Source of the DNA: Tritrichomonas foetus
Taxonomy: Eukaryota; Parabasalia; Tritrichomonadida; Tritrichomonadidae
Length of the DNA stretch: 45,308 bases
Direction: 5' to 3'
NCBI GenBank assembly: GCA_001839685.1
Contig: MLAK01001304.1
Coordinates: forward strand, 98,600 to 143,907
The translations under genes and the position numbers were made by a program. Shown here piece by piece: positions 20,643-29,550 of the stretch. Positions within the stretch are counted from its first letter, which is position 1. Every line of letters starts with the position of its first letter. The notes under the pieces were generated by a model that saw nothing but the letters and a program-made list of their open reading frames with translations, did no database searches and had not been told where the DNA came from.

Positions 20643-21567
20643 GAATGATCATTTTGACTTTATTATGTGTTGAATAAATCAAGTTATATATACATCTGCA
20701 TTCAGGAAAAATTAGAAAAAAGATTGTTACAAAGTTTAGTTGCAGTGCAGATGTATGAAGTTATATTAAAAATAATAAAAAATATCATGATTTATAAAAT
20801 AGAATAGAATATAAATATACATATTTGCTTTCAATTTTAGTTGTAAATTTTGTTTAGATAATGTAATTTTCAATTAATCATTTTCATTGTTGTTTTCAAT
20901 GAAGTTTTCAATGAAATTTAGGAGTAGTTTGTGTGATTTCATAATCATGAGAAATATCACCAAGTGAATTTGAACGAACTTGAACACATAAAAAGATTAA
21001 AGGAGTTTTTCCTGTATTCTTCAAATTATGACTAGCACATGGACCAACACGAACAAATGAACCTTCATGGATTGGGATTACAATATCATCAATTTGATAT
21101 TCACCTTCACCTGAAATGATGAAATAAATTTCTTCATTTTCTTTATGAAGATGGAAGAAAGGACCTGCTTGACCAGCTGGAACAGAATTGATAGACATTT
21201 GAGCACCTGTCATTTTTAATGCTTCACCTAAGAAAGCTTTTCCTTCTGCAAGAACTTTTCCTGTTCCATCTTTTAATTGATGTTTATTAATTTCATTCAT
21301 TTTACCAACATTGATAGCTGTATATTTATCATTTCCACTGATGACTTTGATAGACATTTTGTGTTTATTTTTAGGAAGTTTGTTTTAAAAAGAAGTGAAA
21401 TGAAACATCCAAAGTTATGTGATAAGATAATATTTAAAAGATTATTAAATTGATAAGATAAGTAAATTTTTTGAATGCAATGAAATTCAATGATTTCAAT
21501 TCTTTTTTTCATTTTATTTGAATTCAATTTCAATTGGCCGCCCAATTCTTTTTCAATGATCATACAT
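20643..21567 (-). repeat. Left arm of ~925-bp inverted duplication
   Basis: This arm is the reverse complement of 21918-22840. By eye the only difference is a 2-bp indel near the outer end (tgtgttgaataaa against tgtggaataaa). Mirrored coordinates sum to 43485 through the arm. It contains a whole gene unit: about 210 bp of 5' flank, the cupin gene and about 265 bp of 3' flank. Confidence 0.95.
20908..21357 (-). CDS. Small cupin-domain protein, copy A
   Basis: A 149-aa single-domain cupin. Motif 1 is G65-PFF-H69-L-H71-x4-E76-x6-G83 and motif 2 is E98-G99 ... P106-x3-H110-x3-N114. His69, His71, Glu76 and His110 match the usual metal-binding set. The fold is a conserved beta-barrel; enzymes such as phosphomannose isomerase-like proteins, dioxygenases and sugar-binding proteins share it, so the reaction cannot be told. 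Small single-domain cupins are typical of prokaryotes, so acquisition by transfer is possible (inference). The protein is identical to copy B at 22128-22577. A TTTCATTTCACTTC element lies about 40-55 nt before the ATG. No signal peptide, so cytosolic. Confidence 0.9.
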   Translation of the reverse strand: MSIKVISGNDKYTAINVGKMNEINKHQLKDGTGKVLAEGKAFLGEALKMTGAQMSINSVPAGQAGPFFHLHKENEEIYFIISGEGEYQIDDIVIPIHEGSFVRVGPCASHNLKNTGKTPLIFLCVQVRSNSLGDISHDYEITQTTPKFH

Positions 21568-21917
21568 CCATTCATCTAATCCTATAGTAAATTTCTCCCA
21601 TCTGATATCCCAGTATTTTGGTATTGATGCCAAGATCTTCATACAACCTTATTCATTTCACTGTAATAATGCATATAAAAGTAAGTGATCATATTTCATT
21701 TGTGAATGATTGTTTCAACTTGTTCATTTGTGATTTATAAATGATATTTTACATCCTTCATATGATCATACAATGAAAAATCAATTCTGTATAATTAATT
21801 ATAATCATTGTATGTAGATATTTGTTCGGCAGAAAGAAATGATCATGATCATAAAATGTTTCACTTTTGAAATGAGCAAGAGCATAGTTAAATGAATGAT
21901 AGACGAAAATGATATGA
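21568..21917. other. 350-bp unique spacer of inverted repeat
   Basis: Single-copy AT-rich sequence between the two arms. It is not itself palindromic overall and carries no gene. Several tgatcat/atgatca words occur. It separates the two divergent cupin promoters. Confidence 0.8.
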
Positions 21918-22840
21918 ATGTATGATCATTGAAAAAGAATTGGGCGGCCAATTGAAATTGAATTCAAATAAAATGAAAAAAAGAATTGAAATCATTGAAT
22001 TTCATTGCATTCAAAAAATTTACTTATCTTATCAATTTAATAATCTTTTAAATATTATCTTATCACATAACTTTGGATGTTTCATTTCACTTCTTTTTAA
22101 AACAAACTTCCTAAAAATAAACACAAAATGTCTATCAAAGTCATCAGTGGAAATGATAAATATACAGCTATCAATGTTGGTAAAATGAATGAAATTAATA
22201 AACATCAATTAAAAGATGGAACAGGAAAAGTTCTTGCAGAAGGAAAAGCTTTCTTAGGTGAAGCATTAAAAATGACAGGTGCTCAAATGTCTATCAATTC
22301 TGTTCCAGCTGGTCAAGCAGGTCCTTTCTTCCATCTTCATAAAGAAAATGAAGAAATTTATTTCATCATTTCAGGTGAAGGTGAATATCAAATTGATGAT
22401 ATTGTAATCCCAATCCATGAAGGTTCATTTGTTCGTGTTGGTCCATGTGCTAGTCATAATTTGAAGAATACAGGAAAAACTCCTTTAATCTTTTTATGTG
22501 TTCAAGTTCGTTCAAATTCACTTGGTGATATTTCTCATGATTATGAAATCACACAAACTACTCCTAAATTTCATTGAAAACTTCATTGAAAACAACAATG
22601 AAAATGATTAATTGAAAATTACATTATCTAAACAAAATTTACAACTAAAATTGAAAGCAAATATGTATATTTATATTCTATTCTATTTTATAAATCATGA
22701 TATTTTTTATTATTTTTAATATAACTTCATACATCTGCACTGCAACTAAACTTTGTAACAATCTTTTTTCTAATTTTTCCTGAATGCAGATGTATATATA
22801 ACTTGATTTATTCCACATAATAAAGTCAAAATGATCATTC
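21918..22840 (+). repeat. Right arm of ~925-bp inverted duplication
   Basis: Mirror image of 20643-21567. The inner boundary is at atgtatgatcattg (21918) and the outer boundary at atgatcattc (22840), where similarity stops abruptly on both sides. Confidence 0.95.
22128..22577 (+). CDS. Small cupin-domain protein, copy B
   Basis: Encodes the same 149-aa cupin as copy A (metal ligands His69, His71, Glu76, His110) with no amino-acid differences, in divergent orientation. Both flanks are duplicated too, so both copies should be expressed alike and may simply raise dosage. The lack of even silent changes points to a very recent duplication or ongoing gene conversion between the arms. Confidence 0.9.
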   Translation: MSIKVISGNDKYTAINVGKMNEINKHQLKDGTGKVLAEGKAFLGEALKMTGAQMSINSVPAGQAGPFFHLHKENEEIYFIISGEGEYQIDDIVIPIHEGSFVRVGPCASHNLKNTGKTPLIFLCVQVRSNSLGDISHDYEITQTTPKFH

Positions 22841-22881
22841 TGAACTCTTGTCAACCGCTTCTATTCCCATTCATAATTTTA
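22841..22881. other. AT-rich junction downstream of the inverted repeat
   Basis: Short unique segment outside the right arm, running into a T-rich tract at 22889-22911. Confidence 0.5.
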
Positions 22882-23082
22882 TTATTTTATTTTATTTTTT
22901 TTTTTTTTTTGATGTTGAATAAAAGTTTTTTGCAAGAGGAAATATGAGCAATCTTTCATATTTTCATAGCAGTATGTGATAGTTGCTTTATCATTTGAAG
23001 ATTTATCTTTCATAAGTGTTAATGTTTCCCCAATATTTCTAGAAATAAGGTCGAACGAATCAGTATAAAGTTCTCTTTGCAT
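22882..23082 (-). CDS. Small hypothetical protein (66 aa)
   Basis: Not recognised. A 66-codon frame with an ATG at 23082. The first 55 residues have balanced, helical composition (YTDSFDLISRNIGETLTLM, then TYCYENMKDCSYFLLQK); the last ten are lysine- and asparagine-rich because the frame runs into a poly-A tract. Two cysteines lie seven residues apart. It could be a genuine short protein whose end drifted into the tract, or a chance frame. No close TCA-type initiator is clear. Confidence 0.35.
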   Translation of the reverse strand: MQRELYTDSFDLISRNIGETLTLMKDKSSNDKATITYCYENMKDCSYFLLQKTFIQHQKKKKNKIK

Positions 23083-23404
23083 TTTTGGGTATCGATATTT
23101 GGGAAGCTATTGTTAAAAATTTTGGCAAACAGGACCCAGTTCAGTCAAATTTCTTTTTCAAGTGAGTAAAAAAGCGCCATTACATTTCTCATATTTTTTT
23201 TTATTAAAATTATTTCCCTTTTTCTTGGTTATCTTAATCAAATCCAGTTAATTGGGAATTAATGAAAAATTATGTGCCAGATTTTTCTATTTTTGAATAT
23301 TAGGTTGAAACTATGGTAAATTTCTTTTTCAAAAAAGTAAAAAGTTATCACCATAAATATTTATAATATACAATATGACTTTATTAAAAACAAAAAGAGA
23401 CGAA
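23083..23404. other. Intergenic, no feature seen
   Basis: AT-rich stretch with two similar words, aaatttctttttcaa, at about 23148 and 23318. It lies between the small hypothetical and the 3' end of the Derlin gene. Confidence 0.5.
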
Positions 23405-24043
23405 TTATACTTCTTTGTTCATGGAATTTGGTTTCAAGATGCATTCTGGTGCTCTAAAGAAATTCTTGTGAAATTTTGTGTTAATAACATCATGAACAAA
23501 AAAGTAAATGTGAGAAATGGCATATCCTAATAAGGACGGTACAATCACTTTCATTCCATTATCGTTATATCTGAGAACTAACACAGCAATGGGTAAATAT
23601 TGAACTTTGACTGGAAATGGGATTATTGATAATCTTACGATTTGATCACCATAATGCTTAGACCAATAATATGTTAAGTAAGAAATGAGATGAATGTCAA
23701 AGAAAAGTGGTGTAAAGAACCATTCTGATATTGTTGTGATCATTGTCATTCCAAAAACAAGAAATATTATATAATCTATTGGCTGGCCAGAAAACAATCC
23801 TTTTTCAACTGTTGATGAATACTGAACAAAGGAAATCAGTTGAAACACCATTCCTGCTGAAAAATCTCCGAAATAAAAAAACGAAGTCAATATTCTCCAT
23901 ATTTGATGATATTTTCGAATCATTTTCATCGAGAAAAAAAGATCAAACGGATATAATATGCCCAATGACACAAGAAGTGATAACACAATACAGATACATA
24001 AAAGACATTTCGTGACAGGAGCTTTGTCAAGTGATTCCATCAT
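23405..24043 (-). CDS. Derlin (Der1-like, ERAD membrane protein)
   Basis: A 212-aa rhomboid-fold pseudoprotease of the Derlin family. The first in-frame ATG is at 24043 (a second follows at once); the earlier open codons have none. About five or six hydrophobic segments are visible: KCLLCICIVLSLLVSLGIL at the N-terminus, then the Derlin loop signature HQIWRILTSFFYFG with the conserved WR and T, then DYIIFLVFGMTMITTISEWF and later helices. The C-terminus is polar. Rhomboid catalytic Ser/His are not seen, as expected for Derlins. Role: retrotranslocation of misfolded proteins from the ER for degradation. A TTTTCACATCA initiator-like element lies 14-24 nt upstream. Typical Derlins are 200-250 aa, so it is complete. 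Confidence 0.9.
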   Translation of the reverse strand: MMESLDKAPVTKCLLCICIVLSLLVSLGILYPFDLFFSMKMIRKYHQIWRILTSFFYFGDFSAGMVFQLISFVQYSSTVEKGLFSGQPIDYIIFLVFGMTMITTISEWFFTPLFFDIHLISYLTYYWSKHYGDQIVRLSIIPFPVKVQYLPIAVLVLRYNDNGMKVIVPSLLGYAISHIYFFVHDVINTKFHKNFFRAPECILKPNSMNKEV

Positions 24044-24056
24044 CGAAAAAAAAATT

Positions 24057-24064
24057 TGATGTGA
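24057..24064 (-). promoter_or_regulatory. TCACATCA element before Derlin gene
   Basis: On the minus strand, TTTTCACATCAAATTT ends about 10 nt before the ATG at 24043. The octamer is the same as that before the genes at 17535 and 38430; the A at 24062 would give an 18-nt leader. Confidence 0.5.
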
Positions 24065-24219
24065 AAAAAACAAAAATAACTGCCAGACCAAAATTTGATG
24101 CGATATTTAAACTTTTTCACTGATTGACCAAATAATTCAGAGTATTCGGCCAAAAAACTAAACAACTAATATCTTGAATTTTCAAAGAGAAATCCACAAT
24201 GTTAAAATTCCGTTATATT

Positions 24220-24345
24220 GAACATAATATTATCAATATAAAATATTAGCATTAGAATATAAAATGAGAATTCACGATAATTCAAAAATGTTATTAAAAT
24301 ATAAAATATTAGCATTAAAATATAAAATATTGATAAGAATCTGTA
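24220..24345. repeat. Imperfect AT-rich repeats
   Basis: Irregular copies of atataaaatattagcattaaaat spread over about 120 bp between the Derlin start and the 3' end of the ankyrin-RING gene. Low-complexity; no gene. Confidence 0.6.
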
Positions 24346-24389
24346 CAATAAATGTAAACAAATAAGAAAAGATATGACTTTATTCATTC

Positions 24390-26588
24390 CTATGTTTTAC
24401 ATGCGAAAAGTGCTACTTTACATATTGGGCAAGTTTGGAATTTCTCAGCAAAGACTGGAAGACATGTCTTACAGGCAAGTTGATGACCACATGGAATTAA
24501 TTTAACCAAGTCATTTTTCTTTTTACAAATCATACATTCTTCATTCTTCGGCGGTGGAAGATTGCGAGCTTTAATAGGTGCAGTTCTAGACTGTAATTGA
24601 GACCGAACTCTGTTTGAATGTGCTGTTCTCTTCATTTCAGTAGCGGCTCCATTCTTTGATAAAATATCCATTATTTCTTGATCTCTTAGCTGTTTGGCTA
24701 ATCTTAAACAAGGCAGTCCAGTATTATTGGGATCAGCATGATACTTCAGAAGGACTTGAATTACATCTTTTTGTTTGAGTCCAACAGCAACATATAAAGG
24801 AGACATATTGCTGTAATTAACAACATTCACTGATGATCCTCTATTAATTACAAGTTCAACAAGTGATGCATCTTTTGCACGAACAGCATAAAACACTGGA
24901 TTTTCGCTATTTTTATCAGTTTCAGTTAAATCAGCACCTTCTTCAATAAGGTATTCAACTATATCTCGATGCTTGGATTCTATGGCTTGTTCAATTGCAG
25001 TTTTATTCACTCGAAACTCAATATCAGCACCAGCTCTTAATAAAAGTTTAACACAATCGAGAGATCCAGCTTCTATTGCTTTAAAAAGTGGTATTCCATA
25101 TTTTGGATCATCAATATTCAATTCGATAGGTTTAGCAAGTAATCTTCGTAACAAGATATAATTCTTTGATTTAATTGCATCATAAACAGGTGATTCAACT
25201 GGCTTTTTAATCGCACGTGATGCACAACGAGATTTAACTCGAAGATTTGGATTTTTATTGCTAATCATATCAACAATTTCAAGTTCACCTGAATTCTGTG
25301 CAATCAAAACTGGATTTTCATTACCGATTGTTAAGTCAGCATTTAATTTCAATAATTTAAGAGCCATATCTTTACGATGTAATTGAATAGCGACAATTAA
25401 AGGAGTGCATCCTTCATTATTTACAATATCATATTTTGCATTTTTCTCTAAAAGTAAATCAAAAGCTTCTTTCCTTCCAAATCGAATAGCTGTAAATAAG
25501 GGAGTTTCATTATCTATATTTGTTGTTTCTATATCAGCATTATTATCAAGCAATAAAGTTATCACATCAACCATATTTTCTTGAACAGCAATTTGTAAAG
25601 GTGACTCTTGAACAGTTGCTGTTTTTGCATCAACATTAGCACCTTTTTCAAGAAGGATTGGAATAGATTCTACAGAATGGTTATACACAGCTGCATGAAG
25701 AAGAGTTTCATCATCAAAAATTGTAACATTGACATCAATATCAGCAAGAATTTCATTTAATTCATTTGAACGATTATCAATGACAGATTGAAAAACTTCA
25801 GCTGTTGATAATTCAGCTCTACGGCTGAGTTTTTTCTCAAGCAATTGATTGATTAATTCTCGACTTGTTTCAGCTGGTTCATTACTTTCATTAGCCGCTT
25901 CTTCTTCAGTTATTTCTTCTTCTTCATTACAATCTGTGATTTCGCCGCTTTTGATTTTTTCGAGTCGCGTTTTATCAACACCAGGAATGTTTATATCGAC
26001 TCCTGAATCGAGCAATGCTTTAACTGTTTTAACACTTGTCATTGTAAGTGAAATTTCGAGAACTGATGTTCCTTCGTTGTTTCTTGCATTTAAATTTGCA
26101 TTTTTCGATGCAAGAAGGGAGATAATTGAAGCATAACCATATCTAACAGCTGTAAAAAGTGGTGATTCACCTTCTATATTTACAGCATTGGGATCAGCAC
26201 CAGAATCCAGTAAAAGTTGGACAGTTTCAAATTGACCTTCTTGAACAGCATTATGTAAAGGTGTTTCATTCTAAATGGTAAAAAAAACGAAGTAATGAGA
26301 TTTCAATAAAAACGTCAGTTTGGGCTTGAATATTTGCCTTTTTTTCGATTAATAATTTAACGACATCATTCGATCCATGCAAAGCAGCAACATGCAAAGG
26401 TGTTTCTTTTTAAATGATAAAAGTAACATTATTAAAATAAAATATATGAACATAATAAATCATTTTGAAAAAACTGTTTGAAAATTGGAACAAACTGTCG
26501 CATTCACATCTACTCCATTATTGATCAGTTTTTGAAGACCTTGAACGTCGTTTTCTTCAGCGCATTTGAAAATATCTTTCTCAATCAT
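24390..26588 (-). CDS. Ankyrin-repeat RING-finger protein, three exons
   Basis: The reading frame is recovered as exon 1 26588-26496 (31 aa, starting MIEKDIFKCAEENDVQG), exon 2 26409-26314 (32 aa) and exon 3 26270-24390, giving 689 aa. Both introns are phase 0 and sit just before the ETPLH of an ankyrin repeat; splicing restores repeats KETPLHVAALHG and NETPLHNAVQEG. About 14 ankyrin repeats follow, interrupted by an acidic linker (EEEEITEEEAANESNEPAET). The C-terminus is a C3HC4 RING finger: CMICKKKNDLVKLIPCGHQL, then ACKTCLPVF and CPICK. RING plus ankyrin repeats indicates an E3 ubiquitin ligase with a protein-binding array; partners are unknown. An internal ATG at 26042 opens exon 3 but would drop four repeats, so it is not the likely start. 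Confidence 0.88.
26271..26313 (-). other. Predicted 43-nt intron 2 (GT-AG)
   Basis: On the minus strand it starts gtttttattg and ends accatttag. It contains an in-frame stop (the terminal TAG) in the downstream frame and is not a multiple of three, so it must be removed to join the ankyrin repeats. Its ends do not match the T. vaginalis consensus GTAYGT..ACTAACACACAG. Confidence 0.75.
26410..26495 (-). other. Predicted 86-nt intron 1 (apparently GT-AA)
   Basis: On the minus strand it starts gtttgttcc and ends atcatttaa; the end aligns with the accatttag end of intron 2, but with AA in place of AG. The next AG downstream (after tttaaaaag) would put the exon out of phase or create a stop. Either a non-canonical site, a base error, or a decayed intron. 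Confidence 0.6.
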
Positions 26589-26770
26589 TGAGCTTTGAAT
26601 AACGTATTGACGATAAAAATCAACAGAATTTATAATTAAACGTACATATCATTCAAAATTTCGATAATTTATCTTCTCAACCAGCTTTTGCTGCAAGACA
26701 GACTCAATCGGAATGAAAAACATAAAAAGACTTGTGTTAATGATGACTTTCGTTTTTATTTAAAAGAGTT

Positions 26771-27329
<559 letters not shown>

Positions 27330-27341
27330 GGGCTTCTCACT

Positions 27342-27348
27342 TCATTTT
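27342..27348 (+). promoter_or_regulatory. Inr core promoter of histone H3
   Basis: TCATTTT with A+1 at 27344 gives a 12-nt leader to the H3 ATG at 27356, mirroring the H4 side. Confidence 0.65.
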
Positions 27349-27355
27349 ATTAATC

Positions 27356-27772
27356 ATGGCTCGTACAAAGCAAACAGCTCGTAAATCAACCGGTGGTAAG
27401 ACACCACGTAAGTCACTTGGTGCCAAGGCCGCCCGTAAGTCAACACCAGTCGTCGACTCCCAAGGCGCCAAGAAGCAACACAGATTCAGACCAGGTACAG
27501 TCGCTTTAAGAGAAATCAGAAAGTACCAAAAGAGCACNGANCTCCTCATNCGTAANCTTCCTTTCCANAGACTCGTTCGTGAAATCGCTTCAGGTTTCCG
27601 TGGTGATCTTCGTTTCCANTCATCNGCNATCGCAGCCCTCCAGGAAGCCTCAGAAGCTTACCTCGTCGGCCTCTTCGAAGATACAAACCTTTGCGCCATC
27701 CACGCAAACCGTGTCACTATCATGGAACGTGATGTCCAACTCGCCCAAAGAATCCGCGGCGAACGTAACTAA
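27356..27772 (+). CDS. Histone H3
   Basis: A 138-aa histone H3 starting [20 protein letters not shown]. Lysines 4, 9, 14, 18, 23 and 27 are kept. Between Lys27 and the position of canonical Lys36 there is a two-residue insertion ([15 protein letters not shown]), so the K36 equivalent is K38. The fold contains YQKS, LPF(Q)[10 protein letters not shown] and [16 protein letters not shown], ending IRGERN. Eight ambiguous bases (27538-27628) all fall at third codon positions, so most residues can be read. TAAA overlaps the stop. Expected to package DNA with H4, and probably one of several copies. Confidence 0.97.
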   Translation: MARTKQTARKSTGGKTPRKSLGAKAARKSTPVVDSQGAKKQHRFRPGTVALREIRKYQKSXXLLXRXLPFXRLVREIASGFRGDLRFXSXXIAALQEASEAYLVGLFEDTNLCAIHANRVTIMERDVQLAQRIRGERN

Positions 27773-28224
27773 ACGTGAAATTATTTCCTATTAAATTAAT
27801 TTTGACTTTATTTTTTAGTTTTTTTTTCTCATTAAATTTCCGAATTTGGACATAAAGAATTTCTTGAAGAAATCAATTTTACTTATAAATTTATGTGAAA
27901 TTCATTCTCAAAAGAAGAAAAATTCGAATTTTTGTAAAAAAAAACATTCACAAATGATTCAATGAATATTTAATCATTAATTTGATGGCATGCAGTTTAG
28001 ATAAGTAGCTGATATGATGTAAGTATTCTTGAAAATCTAAAATGTTTATCAGATTGAGTAGTACTGCATTCATTCCATGATTTAATTTTGGTTAACTTTT
28101 TGTATAATTATTTGGTCATCATTCCTCTTTTGAAAGATGAAATAAAAAACGTTAAATGTGAATTTTTTACACCATCATTTTGACCATATCTTGTCAAATT
28201 AATAAAAAATAATAATAAAATAAA
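27773..28224. other. Intergenic, promoter region of next gene
   Basis: About 450 bp of AT-rich DNA between H3 and the coiled-coil hypothetical. Just before the ATG at 28225 lie CCATCATTTTGACC (28171-28184) and a run of aataataaaa. No other feature. Confidence 0.5.
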
Positions 28225-28848
28225 ATGGCGGATTCTGCAAAATCAAGAGTTATGAAACTTATGGAACCAGATAATCGTGACTGGATCCGTTGGCTTCGCA
28301 TTCCCGCACTTTACAGTCACGAAGCTCGCCACGACGCTGTTTATTATTTATTCACTTTATGCACGAGTATCTTCATCGATTTCAAATCATATCAGCAAGA
28401 AGACCCAGACGAAGATCCACAGATCACCCGCACAAATCGCCTGAAGTATATCCGCTCAATATATAATTTCTACGGAATCCAGCAGCCTACTCACTGGTCG
28501 CCAATCTTGAATCTATCAGTTGATGAGGAGGACAACCAAGATCAGGAACTTTTGATGTTTAATGAAGCGATTAAAAATCTCAGATATTATCTTACTCCAG
28601 ATCAAGAATTCAGAAAAGAACTACAGCGAGACATTGAAGCGAGATATACGCGATGCGAAAATCTAGCTGAGGAACTTGAAAATGTTGCTGCAGAAGATCG
28701 ATTTTATCGCGATAAATTTGAAAGGATCCAAAAATTCTTGAAAGACAAAAAAGATAAGGATAAGGCAGTTGTTCAATCTATCATTGATGCCCTGTTTGAT
28801 CCAAACCAAGCGAATAACACACGAAGCCGTTCACTGACTACATATTGA
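28225..28848 (+). CDS. Hypothetical protein with C-terminal coiled coil
   Basis: A 207-aa protein, not recognised. The N-terminal half looks like a compact helical domain rich in aromatic residues (DNRDWIRWLRIPALYSHEAR, then LFTLCTSIFIDFKSY). The C-terminal half is a long charged helix (residues about 120-190, including ARYTRCENLAEELENVAAE and FLKDKKDKDKAVVQSIIDAL) likely to form a coiled coil. No signal peptide or membrane span. The layout of globular head plus coiled coil is like that of cytoskeletal or kinetochore subunits, but this is only an analogy. ATG at 28225; complete. Confidence 0.75.
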   Translation: MADSAKSRVMKLMEPDNRDWIRWLRIPALYSHEARHDAVYYLFTLCTSIFIDFKSYQQEDPDEDPQITRTNRLKYIRSIYNFYGIQQPTHWSPILNLSVDEEDNQDQELLMFNEAIKNLRYYLTPDQEFRKELQRDIEARYTRCENLAEELENVAAEDRFYRDKFERIQKFLKDKKDKDKAVVQSIIDALFDPNQANNTRSRSLTTY

Positions 28849-29212
28849 TATGAATTTTCATCATTTTGCATTATAAAACATTTTTCTTTTCTTTTGGCAT
28901 TCTTTTTCTTTTTTCTTTGATGACTGCCGTGAAAGTTCAATTGATAACATATAGCTAAATATATTTATTTAATTCTTAAAATGAGAAATGAAAACATGAT
29001 TTGATGAATGTCACTCACATGTGTGATAAATGAATTTTAAGAATATTCCTAATCTTTAAGGATGTAATAATAATTCTATTTCTTGATAAAAAGTTTGTTT
29101 TAGTTCTACTCGCATTTCATTATCATTTGAGGTTAAATCTATTTCTTCTCTCTATCACAGAAATCAAAGAATAAATCCTATTTTAGGAAATCCTTAATTC
29201 AAAAGAACCATG

Positions 29213-29253
<41 letters not shown>
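29213..29253 (+). repeat. 41-nt poly(A) tract
   Basis: An uninterrupted run of 41 adenines, much the longest homopolymer in the window, inside the 0.7-kb space between the genes ending at 28848 and 29551. It directly abuts an ATG. Confidence 0.95.
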
Positions 29254-29255
<2 letters not shown>

Positions 29256-29340
29256 AATGAAACATCAATTACGTATTTCACATCAACAGAAGAAGATATT
29301 GTTTTTATAGATATCTATAACTCGATCAATTGCTTATATA

Positions 29341-29454
29341 TTATGTTTCAATCGAAGCTCCTAATTGTCGAAAACGATCTTTTCCAATGCTTTCGTGATG
29401 AGGACCAATTTCAACTTTGACATCATTAAATTCGATAAATAAATGAAAATTCAT
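29341..29454 (-). CDS. Possible 37-aa ORF or gene fragment
   Basis: A short frame with protein-like composition (FNDVKVEIGPHHESIGKDRF in the middle, ending RQLGASIET). Its use of charged and polar residues is unlike chance frames in this AT-rich DNA. It overlaps a 55-codon plus-strand frame (29253-29420) that starts at the end of the poly(A) tract. It could be a micro-ORF, the 3' end of a decayed gene, or chance. Confidence 0.25.
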   Translation of the reverse strand: MNFHLFIEFNDVKVEIGPHHESIGKDRFRQLGASIET

Positions 29455-29550
29455 TAAAATTTAACACTAATAATACTTAAACAATAAAGATTGAATCATT
29501 ATAAACGCAAAAAATGAATAAATCAGAAGCAAATTTTGGAAATATTACAT

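Noticed and set aside
21297..22188. Two identical 92-codon frames in the arms of the inverted repeat
   Set aside because: They overlap the cupin starts in another frame and cover promoter DNA; identity only reflects the duplication.
26042..26042. Start of the ankyrin-RING gene at the internal ATG
   Set aside because: In-frame ankyrin repeats continue upstream to 26270, and two further exons supply a better start.
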